NCBI RefSeq assembly: GCF_000373965.1 | Contig: NZ_KB892840.1 | Coordinates: 1-64,000 of the forward strand | DNA length: 64,000 nucleotides | Origin: Uliginosibacterium gangwonense DSM 18521 | Lineage (GTDB): Bacteria; Pseudomonadota; Gammaproteobacteria; Burkholderiales; Rhodocyclaceae | Reading direction: 5' to 3' | Part shown: positions 26,036-35,132 of the stretch, one piece after another | Numbering within the stretch: the stretch's first letter is position 1 | Layout: every line of letters starts with the position of its first letter | The notes under the pieces: model-generated | What the model was told of the DNA's origin: nothing | The model's database searches: none | What the model saw: only the letters and a program-made list of their open reading frames with translations | Translations under genes and position numbers: made by a program

Positions 26036-26965
26036 TCAGCCGCCCAGATAATTAAAAAGAGACAAGCCTGAGACCTTGGAGAAGGTACTCCGGGAGGCTT
26101 CCAGATAGGTATTTTGTTGCTGGTAGGTTGAAATGGTCGAAATATAGTCCAGCCCCACCAGGGTATTGAGCGTGGAAGCGTACTGGGTATTCAGATTTTC
26201 TCCCATCGAGGTCAGCGCATCCAGTTCCACCATGCGCGAACCTGTCTGCGATTGCAGACGCAAAACATTATCTTGCGCATTGTTCAGCTGACCCATGCTT
26301 TTTTCGATGGCGGCGCTGTATGCGCTGGAAGATAGGCCCGAATTCTTGATCGTGCTCACCAGATTCGAAATGATCGAGAAGGTATCTGTCACCCCGCCGG
26401 CCCCATCATCCACATTCATGAACAGTTCATTGCCATTCACACCAATGGGAATCTGGCGGGAATTGGACACCTGCAGCGAGCGACTTCCCTGATCCCCCTG
26501 ATAAGTCACCCCGGCAAGATTGCCCACAAAAGGCTGCTGATCACCTTTATACCCGGCAAACACATACTCACCATTAGGATCTACGGTGTTGGCCTGGCTC
26601 ATCAGTTCATCAAACTGCGCCGCCACATCGGTGGCAATCGTGTCCCGGTCCGCCTGGTTCAGCGTACCGCTGCCTGCTTGCACCGCCCGCTCGTGGATAT
26701 AGGTCAGAATATCGTTGATGGAAGAAAGTCGACTATCCAACTGTTTGAGCGAGTCGGTAGCCGTTCCTTGCGTAGTGGCCTGCGCTGAATTGATGGCAAC
26801 AGACTGCCCCACTTCCAGGGCACGCGCAGCGGCAACGGGGTCATCAGCCGGCGTCAGCACCCGCTTGCCGGTTGAGAGCTGTTGCTGGGAGTGCACCAGA
26901 TCGGATTGCTGCCGGGTGAGGTTGCTCACGTTGGTGTTATACAGTTGAGGCGTACTGATCCGCAT
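26036..26965 (-). CDS. flgL: Flagellar hook-filament junction protein FlgL
   Basis: Junction protein of 309 residues (HAP3). It starts MRISTPQLYNTNVSNLTRQQ, with flagellin-like heptads (SDLVHSQQQLSTGKRVLTPADDP) and a matching C-terminal helix. It connects FlgK to the filament. It follows flgK by five bases, so the two form one unit. The 275 bases between flgL and lexA hold the lexA promoter and otherwise nothing I can identify. Confidence 0.95.
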   Translation of the reverse strand: MRISTPQLYNTNVSNLTRQQSDLVHSQQQLSTGKRVLTPADDPVAAARALEVGQSVAINSAQATTQGTATDSLKQLDSRLSSINDILTYIHERAVQAGSGTLNQADRDTIATDVAAQFDELMSQANTVDPNGEYVFAGYKGDQQPFVGNLAGVTYQGDQGSRSLQVSNSRQIPIGVNGNELFMNVDDGAGGVTDTFSIISNLVSTIKNSGLSSSAYSAAIEKSMGQLNNAQDNVLRLQSQTGSRMVELDALTSMGENLNTQYASTLNTLVGLDYISTISTYQQQNTYLEASRSTFSKVSGLSLFNYLGG

Positions 26966-26970
26966 GATGC

Positions 26971-28908
26971 TTACCCTCCAATAGCGAGGATTTGATTAAA
27001 CAACTGACCGGCGATGGTGAGAATCTTGGCAGAGGCCTGATAGGCCTGCTGATAATGAATCAGGTTCGCGGCCTCTTCATCCAGATTAACCCCGGCCACA
27101 CTTTGCTGTTTGGCCTTCGCTTCGCTCAGAAGCGTATCCTGCGCAGACAGATTTGATGCTGCGCTGTGTGACAAAGTACCGATGTTGCTCACCATCTGGG
27201 AGTAGGAATACTCAAAACTGGTGCCACCGTTATCCAGTATTTTTTTGGTCTGCAGCCCTCCCAGCAGCAGCGCATTCCGGTTGTCCGACACGCCAGAGGT
27301 GTTATTGGAAATAACAAAGCTATCCCCGGTCTTTGGCACGCCGGAGAGAGTGAAACTGATGTCCGGGTTCGTCAGCGTCACATTCAACCCCGTCGCATTG
27401 CTGGCCGGATTAAATGCCACTGTTGCCGGGGTAGCACCCGTTACAGAGAACTGATTGGTCGCAGCATTGAAGGTCAATGTAACATTGCCCGCCAATGGGA
27501 TGCCACTTGCCACGCTGTTGACCGCCCCCGCAGAGATCGAACCCGTACCCGTATTGGTATTGGTAGCCGCCGTGGCAATCGGGGCGGCAGCGGCAATCAG
27601 GCGGGGGTCTGTCAGTGCAACGGAGATATTTCCGGCGGCATTGTGGGTTGGCTGAATCAGGATACGATCACCTGACACCATGGTGCCCAAGCCAGAGAAC
27701 GTCACCCCATCCACCGTCATGGTTGCGGCAGGCGCGGCAGTCGTCGCCACCGTGACGCCATCCGATTTGCGGGTGGTGGTGTAGTTGGTGCCGTCATAAG
27801 ACAGCACATAATCCTCTGCCTGCAACTGCCCCAGGTTGGTTACGGATGCTGTAATCACCCCCGTTGAAGCGGCCCCTGTAGAGCTATTGCTCAGATTGGT
27901 GACATCGACCGCCAAAGGGGTGAAATAATCCAGCCCCAAATTACCGTTGAGATCTTGCCCCAAGCGATGTTGCGCATTGAATGAACCGACCAGCCCCACG
28001 GCGATCTTCCCCAGGGCATTCTGCGCGCTATCAAGCGCCTGGGTGCGAAATTGCAGCAGCCCGGAAATGGTGCCACCCGTAATCAGATGGTCTGGAATTT
28101 CCTGAATCGTGAGCGGATTCTTTGTGAGGGTGAAGCCAACCGCCAACTTGGATACATCTTCCTGTGAAGGCGCAGCACCCAGCTCAAACGAATCAGACCC
28201 CACCACCACGGGCTGACCATTGCCGACAAAAACGTTAACCTTGCCATCTGCCGTGTGGCTGACAGAAACTTTGATCAGTTTGTTCAGATCCGACACAAGC
28301 TTGTCGCGTTGGTCCAGCAGATCATTGGCAGGCTGCCCATCGGCCGACTGCACAACCATGATGCGTTGGTTCAACGCTGCAATCTGGGATGAAAGGTCAT
28401 TGACCGAGGCAACCGAGCTTTGGATCTGCCCTTCAACGCCAGAGCGGATTTCCTGAATCCGGTCATACAAGGCATGAAAACGCGAAACCAACGCATCGGA
28501 TGACGACAGCATGGACTGCCGGGAAGGGATGCTGCCCGGTGAATTGGCTGTCTGCTGAATGCCTTTGAAGAAATCCTGAAGCGTGCTCGACAAACCCGCC
28601 GAGTCGTCGGCCAACAAATTGTCGACCTGGCTGATTTGAGATGAATAGGTGTCGTACTCTGAATAAGTGCTTTCTGCGCCCAAAACCTGATTTTGCAGGA
28701 ATTGGTCATACACCCTGCGCACGGTAGAGACATTCGTCCCCTGACCGATAAAACCAACCCCGGTAGAGAGAGGCTCGTTGGTTCCCTGGACGATTTCCTG
28801 CCGGTTATAGCCCGTCACCCCCGCATTGGCGATGTTATGGCTAGTCGTGGTAAGCCCAGCCTGGGCTGCACCGATCCCAGTGAGCGCAATACCGAGCATA
28901 CCTGACAT
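26971..28908 (-). CDS. flgK: Flagellar hook-associated protein FlgK
   Basis: Hook-associated protein 1 of 645 residues. The N-terminus carries the flagellar rod/hook signature (ALTGIGAAQAGLTTTSHNIA, then NAGVTGYNRQ). The C-terminus has the helical motif EEAANLIHYQQAYQASAKIL. The central part (about 330-560) is a variable Thr/Ala-rich beta region. The ATG has a GAAGGAG site. It is followed directly by flgL. Other flagellar genes are not in the window, so this is the end of a larger or separate cluster. Confidence 0.96.
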   Translation of the reverse strand: MSGMLGIALTGIGAAQAGLTTTSHNIANAGVTGYNRQEIVQGTNEPLSTGVGFIGQGTNVSTVRRVYDQFLQNQVLGAESTYSEYDTYSSQISQVDNLLADDSAGLSSTLQDFFKGIQQTANSPGSIPSRQSMLSSSDALVSRFHALYDRIQEIRSGVEGQIQSSVASVNDLSSQIAALNQRIMVVQSADGQPANDLLDQRDKLVSDLNKLIKVSVSHTADGKVNVFVGNGQPVVVGSDSFELGAAPSQEDVSKLAVGFTLTKNPLTIQEIPDHLITGGTISGLLQFRTQALDSAQNALGKIAVGLVGSFNAQHRLGQDLNGNLGLDYFTPLAVDVTNLSNSSTGAASTGVITASVTNLGQLQAEDYVLSYDGTNYTTTRKSDGVTVATTAAPAATMTVDGVTFSGLGTMVSGDRILIQPTHNAAGNISVALTDPRLIAAAAPIATAATNTNTGTGSISAGAVNSVASGIPLAGNVTLTFNAATNQFSVTGATPATVAFNPASNATGLNVTLTNPDISFTLSGVPKTGDSFVISNNTSGVSDNRNALLLGGLQTKKILDNGGTSFEYSYSQMVSNIGTLSHSAASNLSAQDTLLSEAKAKQQSVAGVNLDEEAANLIHYQQAYQASAKILTIAGQLFNQILAIGG

Positions 28909-29458
28909 GTTGGAACTCCTTCAGACTGTACGTCCTTGAATAGCAATTCTACGGCCAGCTCTTAAAAGAGAATCCAAAACAAAGCACAACACATTGATAA
29001 CAATAAGTAAATATTTTTACACCATTCTTTTGGCATGCACATTACTTCGGTTTTCATGCCTGAACGGCAAGCTTTGCCGCCTGAAAATGCTTTGCCCCAA
29101 CCCTGGGCAACGGCAATTATTGCCGCCCTGCCAAAATGCACTTCATTCAGCCCGATCGAATATTTTGTCTGGCAACTTATCAAGATCATTGGACATCACG
29201 TCCCGCTCCAACAGCCCCTGACGCACAAACAATGGGCACAACCGCACCAAATCAGTGCGTTTATTGAAAAACTTCGCCTCCACCACGCGTGCGATGTAGC
29301 GTTTGTCTTGACGCTGTCACAAAGAATCTTGCAGATACCCTGGCAACCGTAGCGTCAATTCTTGACGTGCCGCATAATGGATCAGGCAAGACGGCCATAT
29401 GGTTGTCAGGCCTGAAAATTGCTGTTGCCTACCGTCTGACCTACTGGAGAAAATCTAC
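28909..29458. other. 550-base gap between flgK and the amino-acid binding protein gene
   Basis: No recognised gene. The first part is AT-rich and should contain the flgK promoter; I could not make a convincing sigma-28 match. An open frame at 29035-29352 (105 codons, plus strand) has codon use not unlike real genes, but it has no ribosome binding site and no recognisable similarity. I do not call it as a gene. Confidence 0.4.
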
Positions 29459-30571
29459 ATGAAACGAATTGCCCTGCTTGTTGCCGCTCTGCCCTTTCTC
29501 TATGCAGCAAGTGCTTCAGCTGACGTAGTTGTCAAGATTGGTCATGCGGGCCCCACGACCGGGCCGATTGGTCACATCGGCAAAGACGGTGAAAATGGCG
29601 CACGTTTGGCAATTGAAGATGCCAACGCCAAAGGCGTCACCATTGGCGGGCAAAAGGTCAAGTTCGAACTCGTGGGTGAAGACGACCAAGCCGACCCGAA
29701 GACGGCAACCATAGTTGCCCAGCGTCTGGTAGACGGCGGTGTCAAAGGCGTGGTGGGCCATGTCACCTCTGGCGCCTCCATTCCCGCATCGCGCATCTAC
29801 GAACAAGCCGGCATCCCAGTCATCACCCCCTCTTCCACCAGCCCCAAGCTGACCCAGCAAGGCTACAAGGTAACCTACCGCGTCATCGCAAATGACCTGC
29901 AACAAGGCGTGGCCATGGCCGCTTTCGCCAAGAAGCTTGGCATCAAGACCATCGCCATCATCGATGACCGCACCGCCTACGGCCAGGGCTTAGCTGACGC
30001 ACTGGAAGCCTCTGCCAAGAAGGAAGGCATCTCCGTCGTCGGGCGTGAATACACCAACGACAAGGCCACCGATTTCACCTCCATCCTGACCAAGATCAAG
30101 GGCAAGACGCCTGACGCCATCTTCTACGGCGGCATGGACGCGCAAGCCAGCCCAATGCTCAAGCAGGTTCGCCAACTGGGCCTGAAGTCCCGCTTCCTGG
30201 GGGGCGATGGCGTCTGTACCACAGACATGCCGAAGCTCGCAGGTAGCGCCATGGATGAGAACGTGATGTGCACCATGGCTGGGATTGCCAAGGAAAAGAT
30301 GCCTGGCGGCGTCAAGTTCTACGAGCGTTTCAAACAACGTTTCAACACCGATGTGCAGCTCTACGCCCCCTATAGCTACGACGCAGCCATGACGCTGATC
30401 GAAGCCATGAAGCTCGCCAACTCGGTGGAACCCGCCAAGTACCTGCCCGCCATGCAAAAGCTCACCTACAAAGGCATCACCGGCAATATCTCCTTTGACG
30501 CCAAGGGCGACATCAAGGAAGGCGGCGTAACGCTCTACACCTACAAAGACGGCAAGTGGGTGGCGCAATAA
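29459..30571 (+). CDS. Branched-chain amino-acid ABC transporter substrate-binding protein (LivJ/LivK-like)
   Basis: Periplasmic binding protein of 370 residues with a signal peptide (MKRIALLVAALPFLYAASAS, then ADVV). Family marks are GPTTGPIGHIGKDGENGARL, GVVGHVTSGASIPASRIYEQ and a long type I periplasmic fold. I chose the ATG at 29459 over an in-frame extension to 29399, because the signal peptide begins there and a GGAG site precedes it. No permease or ATPase genes adjoin, so it works with a Liv system elsewhere. A terminator follows at 30591. Confidence 0.93.
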   Translation: MKRIALLVAALPFLYAASASADVVVKIGHAGPTTGPIGHIGKDGENGARLAIEDANAKGVTIGGQKVKFELVGEDDQADPKTATIVAQRLVDGGVKGVVGHVTSGASIPASRIYEQAGIPVITPSSTSPKLTQQGYKVTYRVIANDLQQGVAMAAFAKKLGIKTIAIIDDRTAYGQGLADALEASAKKEGISVVGREYTNDKATDFTSILTKIKGKTPDAIFYGGMDAQASPMLKQVRQLGLKSRFLGGDGVCTTDMPKLAGSAMDENVMCTMAGIAKEKMPGGVKFYERFKQRFNTDVQLYAPYSYDAAMTLIEAMKLANSVEPAKYLPAMQKLTYKGITGNISFDAKGDIKEGGVTLYTYKDGKWVAQ

Positions 30572-30590
30572 ACCTCGCCCTCTGAAATAC

Positions 30591-30614
30591 AGCCCGGTTC
30601 GCCGGGCTTGATTT
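30591..30614 (+). terminator. Rho-independent terminator after the LivK-like gene
   Basis: AGCCCGG (30591-30597) pairs with CCGGGCT (30602-30608), followed by TGATTTT. It separates the amino-acid binding protein gene from the SOS-controlled radical SAM gene. Confidence 0.8.
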
Positions 30615-30632
30615 TCATGTCGGCTTGAAATA

Positions 30633-30648
30633 CTGTACACATATACAG
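30633..30648 (+). promoter_or_regulatory. LexA box before the radical SAM / UDG operon
   Basis: CTGTACACATATACAG is a perfect CTGT-N8-ACAG LexA site, and the flanking TA/TA extends the symmetry (TACTG to CAGTA). It ends 13 bases before the ATG of the radical SAM gene. This places the operon in the SOS regulon. Confidence 0.9.
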
Positions 30649-30661
30649 TATTCCAAGCATC

Positions 30662-31882
30662 ATGGAACTCGCCCGTAAACTCGAAATTCTCTCTGCCGCC
30701 GCCAAGTACGACGTGTCGTGCTCCTCCAGCGGCGCCCCTTCCCGGGGTTCGCTCGGCCAAGCTGGCCTGGGCAACACGACCGGCATGGGCATCTGCCACA
30801 GCTTTACGCCGGATGGCCGCTGCATCTCCCTGCTCAAAGTTCTGCTCACCAATTTCTGCGTCTATGACTGCAGCTATTGCATCAACCGCCGCAGCAGCGA
30901 TGTGCCACGCGCACGCTTCAAAGCGGAAGAGCTGACCCAGCTAGCGCTGGATTTCTATCGTCGCAACTACATTGAAGGCTTGTTCCTGAGTTCGGGCATC
31001 ATCCGCTCGGCTGACTACACAATGGAACAACTCACGCGGGTGGCCCGCAGTCTGCGCGAAGAGCACTTGTTTCGTGGCTACATCCACCTCAAGACGATTC
31101 CTGATGCCGACCCGGCACTGATTGCCGAAGCGGGGCGCTATGCAGACCGCCTGAGCGTCAATATCGAATTACCCACCGAGGCGAGCATCACCCGGCTGGC
31201 GCCGGAGAAGAAGGTTGTCACCATCAAACGGACGATGGGGCATATCCGCTCCCACATTGAGGAACGCCAGGGAGAAAGGCGCGCGCCCCGTTTTGCCCCT
31301 GCCGGGCAAAGCACCCAGATGATCGTCGGCGCAGACGAGACAGACGACCACACGATTCTGAACACGGCAGAAACCCTCTACGGCGCCTACCACCTGAAGC
31401 GCGTCTACTACTCTGCCTTCAGCCCGATTCCTGCGGCCTCCAGCCTGCTTCCACATCAAGCACCTCCGTTGCTGCGGGAGCATCGCCTCTATCAAGCGGA
31501 CTTTCTGGTACGTAGCTACGGCTTCAGCATCAAGGAAATCCTGCCTGCCCCTGGCAACCTTGCGCTCGACATCGACCCCAAGCTCGCTTGGGCGCTGAAC
31601 AACCGGGCGCAATTCCCCGTCAATCTCAACACGGCGGAAGAATGGCTGATCGCCCGGGTGCCGGGCATTGGCGTGCGCAATGCCAAACGCATCGTAGCCT
31701 TGCGCAGACAACGCAGAGTCTGCTTTGACGATTTGATCCGGATGCATTGCCAGATGAAGAAGCTCACCCCTTTCATCCAGACCAGCGACTACTTTCCGCG
31801 CAGAGACAGCGTTTCTTCCGAAGTCCTGCGTCAAAGCATGGTCAAACAACAACTCCCTTTATTCCCTTTTGGTGTGGTCTAG
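30662..31882 (+). CDS. Radical SAM protein, putative DNA modification/repair (UDG-linked family)
   Basis: Protein of 406 residues with the radical SAM cluster motif C66-x3-C70-x2-C73 (TNFCVYDCSYCINRR). The C-terminal region (about 320-375) has a helix-hairpin-helix-like DNA-binding segment, WLIARVPGIGVRNAKRIVAL. This is the pattern of the radical SAM family that occurs next to uracil-DNA-glycosylase-like genes; its chemistry is not known. It begins 13 bases after a perfect LexA box, and the next gene starts 4 bases after its stop. The pair is therefore likely to be induced together on DNA damage. Confidence 0.88.
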   Translation: MELARKLEILSAAAKYDVSCSSSGAPSRGSLGQAGLGNTTGMGICHSFTPDGRCISLLKVLLTNFCVYDCSYCINRRSSDVPRARFKAEELTQLALDFYRRNYIEGLFLSSGIIRSADYTMEQLTRVARSLREEHLFRGYIHLKTIPDADPALIAEAGRYADRLSVNIELPTEASITRLAPEKKVVTIKRTMGHIRSHIEERQGERRAPRFAPAGQSTQMIVGADETDDHTILNTAETLYGAYHLKRVYYSAFSPIPAASSLLPHQAPPLLREHRLYQADFLVRSYGFSIKEILPAPGNLALDIDPKLAWALNNRAQFPVNLNTAEEWLIARVPGIGVRNAKRIVALRRQRRVCFDDLIRMHCQMKKLTPFIQTSDYFPRRDSVSSEVLRQSMVKQQLPLFPFGVV

Positions 31883-31886
31883 CCTT

Positions 31887-33287
31887 ATGTATGCCCCACG
31901 CGTTAATAGTTTTGAAACTTGGCTTGCCGCAGCCTCTACCTTGATCGCGGCCGAGGCTGCCCCACCTCTTGTGGATTGGGGGGATACAGATGGGATCGAA
32001 AGCCTATTCGCGGCAAGCCACGCTGCTACGCCTTCTGCATCCACACCGCTGGATCTGCCTGAATCCCTGCGACAGCGCCTTGAAGAAGCATGCTGCTATC
32101 TGGGCAAGGAACGCTGGAGCTTGCCCTACCGTGTGCTCTGGCGCTGCCTGCATGATGATTGGGCAGCCCTGCTCCCCGGCGATGCCGATGGCTCGCCATT
32201 CGCCCGCAGGGAACGTGCAGTACGGGGGGCAGCTCATGCCATGAAAGGCTTTCTACGCTTTCAGGAACGCCCAACCAACACGCACTCCCCCCGCTTTGTC
32301 GCGTGGTACGAACCACCTCACGATGTACTGCAAGCTGTCGCCCGGCATTTTGCAGAGCGCATGGGGAACAATACCTGGCTGATCGCCACGCCATTGGGCA
32401 GCGCCAATTGGGATGGCAAGCGCCTAGCTTTTGGCCCTCCGTTGAGCAAACCAGCCCAGAACGAAGACCTGATTGAAGCGCTATGGCTGGATTATTATCG
32501 CAGCACCTTTAACCCGGAACGCTTAAACCCTGGCCTCATGCAAGCCCATTTGCCCGGTGAGCAGCAACGCAATCTGCCAGAAGGGCGCCTGATCCCCGCG
32601 CTGATCAGCGAGGCACAGCTTGGGCAGAGCCGACAATCCAGAGCCCCTTTGCCCAGCATCGCCAAAAATGCAACATGTGCCAATGGCCGGGAAGCCCGTC
32701 TTTCGCTGGGGAACGAGCTGGAAAACTGCCGACGCTGCAGCCTTTGGGAACACGCCACCTACCCCGTTGGTGGGAGTGGCCCGATAAACGCGCGTGTCAT
32801 CATCGTGGGTGAGCAGGCCGATGACCACGACGATCTGATCGGGGAACCCTTCTCGGGCGAGTTGGGGCGGTTTCTGGAGTCGCTGCTCAACGCTGCTGGC
32901 GTAGCAAGGGAAGAGGTATACCTGACCCACGCAGTCAAACATTTTCGCTTCGAAAGCATCCAGTTACAGCGCCGCTACCGCGCGCCCACGCCCGCGCATA
33001 TCAACGCCTGCCATTATTGGCTGGAGCAAGAGTTGGCCCAGGTTCCCGCGCTAGCCATCGTGGCTTTGGGCCGTTCTGCCGCCCAGGCGGTACTCCAGAC
33101 GGAAGTCCCCTTGCCAATGGGTGAGGCGCCATTGGTCATGCCGCTTGCAGAAAAACGGGTTTTTGTAACCTGGCATCCTGCCTACGCACAAAAAACAGCC
33201 AATCCGCAGGCGCGTACCGCCGCGCAAGCCCACATTGTTGCCAGCCTGCGCCACGCGTGGCAGCTTGCGACATCACTGCAACATTGA
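31887..33287 (+). CDS. Uracil-DNA-glycosylase-like (UdgX-type) protein with N-terminal DNA-metabolism domain
   Basis: Protein of 466 residues. The N-terminal half (to about 250) resembles the DUF4130-type domain found beside the radical SAM partner (RERAVRGAAHAMKGFLRFQE). The C-terminal half is a family 4/UdgX-like glycosylase: VGEQADDHDDLIGEPFSGEL near 305-320, AVKHFRFE near 350 and WHPAY near 428. The UdgX R-loop with its covalent His (normally RRIH) appears here as RRYR, so that His seems absent. The ATG at 31887 follows the upstream stop by four bases; a GTG at 31869 is possible. It probably recognises uracil or another damaged base in DNA. Confidence 0.85.
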   Translation: MYAPRVNSFETWLAAASTLIAAEAAPPLVDWGDTDGIESLFAASHAATPSASTPLDLPESLRQRLEEACCYLGKERWSLPYRVLWRCLHDDWAALLPGDADGSPFARRERAVRGAAHAMKGFLRFQERPTNTHSPRFVAWYEPPHDVLQAVARHFAERMGNNTWLIATPLGSANWDGKRLAFGPPLSKPAQNEDLIEALWLDYYRSTFNPERLNPGLMQAHLPGEQQRNLPEGRLIPALISEAQLGQSRQSRAPLPSIAKNATCANGREARLSLGNELENCRRCSLWEHATYPVGGSGPINARVIIVGEQADDHDDLIGEPFSGELGRFLESLLNAAGVAREEVYLTHAVKHFRFESIQLQRRYRAPTPAHINACHYWLEQELAQVPALAIVALGRSAAQAVLQTEVPLPMGEAPLVMPLAEKRVFVTWHPAYAQKTANPQARTAAQAHIVASLRHAWQLATSLQH

Positions 33288-33314
33288 TCCAACCCTGGCA
33301 ACAACATACCCGGT

Positions 33315-34310
33315 ATGGGCGATACTCACACCATGGGTTCCTTGCTTTCTATCATGCCTCACGACACACCTCCCGATCTCTACCAGGGTCGCCGTTATCA
33401 CGCCTACAATGATTGGGTTAAACGCACCCATGGCGGGCGCCTGCAAAAAGTCTCAATCGATGCGGGCTTCACCTGCCCCAACCGTGATGGCACCTTGGGG
33501 ATAGGGGGCTGCAGCTTCTGCAACAACGAAGGCTTCACCCCCAGCTATCTGCAAGAGCAGCGCTTGGTGAGCGACCAGATCGACACGGGCGTAAACTTCA
33601 TGCGCCGCCGCTACCCGGAAAGTACGCGCTTTTTGGCCTACTTTCAGTCCTACTCCAACACGTATGCCTCACGTGAGGTGCTTGCCGAGCGCTATGCCCA
33701 GGCGCTGGCCCACCCGGCAATCTCAGGGCTTGTGATCGGCACCCGCCCGGACTGCCTGCCTGACGATGTGCTCGATTACCTCGCAGAACTTGCCAAGACC
33801 CACCTGATCGAATTAGAAATAGGCATCGAGTCCTGCTCGGATGCAGTGCTGACCGAGTGCCTGCGCGGCCATGATTTTGCCTGTACAGAAGACGCCATCA
33901 AACGTGCCGCCACCAGGGGACTCTTCATCACCGGTCACCTGCTGCTGGGCTTACCCAAGGAAACACCGGAAAGCCTGATCGAAGGTGCCCACAAGCTGGC
34001 GCAACTACCTGTTGATGCCTTGAAATTCCATCAACTGCAAATCGTGCGCAGCACGCGCCTTGCCAACCAGTGGAAAGCCGATCCGTACAGCATTCCACTG
34101 CTGGCCCCGGCGGAATACATCAACGCGGTGGCGGACATGCTGGAGCATTTGCCCCCCACTGTACGCATCCAGCGCCTGGGGAGCGAGGTACCGCCCAAGC
34201 TGCGTCTGTCACCTGACTGGGGCATGCGTCTATCAGTCTTCCCCGCCCTGCTGGAAGCCCGGCTGGCCGAGCGCAATACCTGGCAAGGGAAATGCCACCC
34301 ATCGCGATAA
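33315..34310 (+). CDS. Radical SAM protein, YhcC family
   Basis: Protein of up to 331 residues. The cysteine motif is of the YhcC type, FTCPNRDGTLGIGGCSFCNN, with a widened first spacing, and it is preceded by KVSIDAG. The TIM-barrel part has LAYFQSYSNTYA, IGTRPDCL and LELEIGIESCSD. The substrate of the YhcC family is not established. It lies 28 bases after the UDG-like gene on the same strand and may be read from the same transcript. The start is uncertain: ATGs at 33315, 33333 and 33354 are in frame, and none has a clear ribosome binding site. Confidence 0.88.
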   Translation: MGDTHTMGSLLSIMPHDTPPDLYQGRRYHAYNDWVKRTHGGRLQKVSIDAGFTCPNRDGTLGIGGCSFCNNEGFTPSYLQEQRLVSDQIDTGVNFMRRRYPESTRFLAYFQSYSNTYASREVLAERYAQALAHPAISGLVIGTRPDCLPDDVLDYLAELAKTHLIELEIGIESCSDAVLTECLRGHDFACTEDAIKRAATRGLFITGHLLLGLPKETPESLIEGAHKLAQLPVDALKFHQLQIVRSTRLANQWKADPYSIPLLAPAEYINAVADMLEHLPPTVRIQRLGSEVPPKLRLSPDWGMRLSVFPALLEARLAERNTWQGKCHPSR

Positions 34311-34382
34311 GTTTGGCGCAGCGCAAGAGATCAACGATTACAAGCTGCTATCGTTTCTGTAGTTTGCATCTGATTCAGTCCT

Positions 34383-35132
34383 ATGGCCGATACAACCTAT
34401 GAGGCAACAGAGCCTCAAAGTCAGCAGTGCGAAGCACTCCCCCCGATCCGCAACCTGAACGCCAATAACGAACTCCCCAGTTACATGTCCGAAGTCTATG
34501 ACTGGGCATACGTTGACCCTCAAAAAGTCGATTGGCTTGACCGCAATATCGTCGTCAAAACCCTCCTGTTTGGCAACGATCAGCGCCTGATGCGCCGTTA
34601 CCTGGAGCGTATCCGCCCAGGCACGCGTGTCTGGCAGGTGGCCCACGTTTATGGTGATCTCGTCAGCAAGGTTGCTCAACGCGTGGGAGCAAAAGGCAGC
34701 TTCCACCTCACCGATATCACCCCGGCACAAATCGCGCACGCCCAACGCAAAATCGGGCATCTGCCCTGGGCACGTGTGATCCGGCATGATGCCTCGCACT
34801 TCCAGAATGATGGCAAGCCTTACGACCTCGTGTGCAGCTTCTTCCTGCTACATGAGGTGCCGGAAGAATGGAAGCAGGCCGTGGTCAACAACATGCTGGC
34901 ACAGGTCGTGCCGGATGGCGAAGTGATCTTCGTTGACTATCACAAACCTGCATGGTGGCAGCCTATCGGCTACATCCTGCGCGTGGTCAACCACTTGCTG
35001 GAGCCGTTCGCCAAAGCGCTCTGGGAACGTGAGATCAGCAGCTATGCCGACAACGCAGACCAGTACAACTGGGACAAGCGCTGCATATTCGGCGGCGTCT
35101 ACCAGATTGTACGCGTTACGCGCAAGGCATAG
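34383..35132 (+). CDS. rquA: Rhodoquinone biosynthesis protein RquA
   Basis: Class I methyltransferase-like protein of 249 residues with the marks of RquA, which converts ubiquinone to rhodoquinone. These are PSYMSEVYDWAYVDP (32-46), WQVAHVYGDLVSKVA (84-98) in place of a usual SAM glycine motif, FFLLHEVPEEWK (153-164), FVDYHKP (183-189) and a final FGGVYQIVRV. RquA proteins use SAM as an amino donor, not a methyl donor. Rhodoquinone carries electrons to fumarate reductase in anaerobic respiration, so this organism can probably live by fumarate reduction. The 3' end overlaps the convergent AraC gene by 17 bases. Confidence 0.87.
   Translation: MADTTYEATEPQSQQCEALPPIRNLNANNELPSYMSEVYDWAYVDPQKVDWLDRNIVVKTLLFGNDQRLMRRYLERIRPGTRVWQVAHVYGDLVSKVAQRVGAKGSFHLTDITPAQIAHAQRKIGHLPWARVIRHDASHFQNDGKPYDLVCSFFLLHEVPEEWKQAVVNNMLAQVVPDGEVIFVDYHKPAWWQPIGYILRVVNHLLEPFAKALWEREISSYADNADQYNWDKRCIFGGVYQIVRVTRKA

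Noticed and set aside
29035-29352. A 105-codon frame in the gap before the LivK-like gene
   Set aside because: Codon use is acceptable, but there is no ribosome binding site and no recognisable family; kept only as a note in the gap description.
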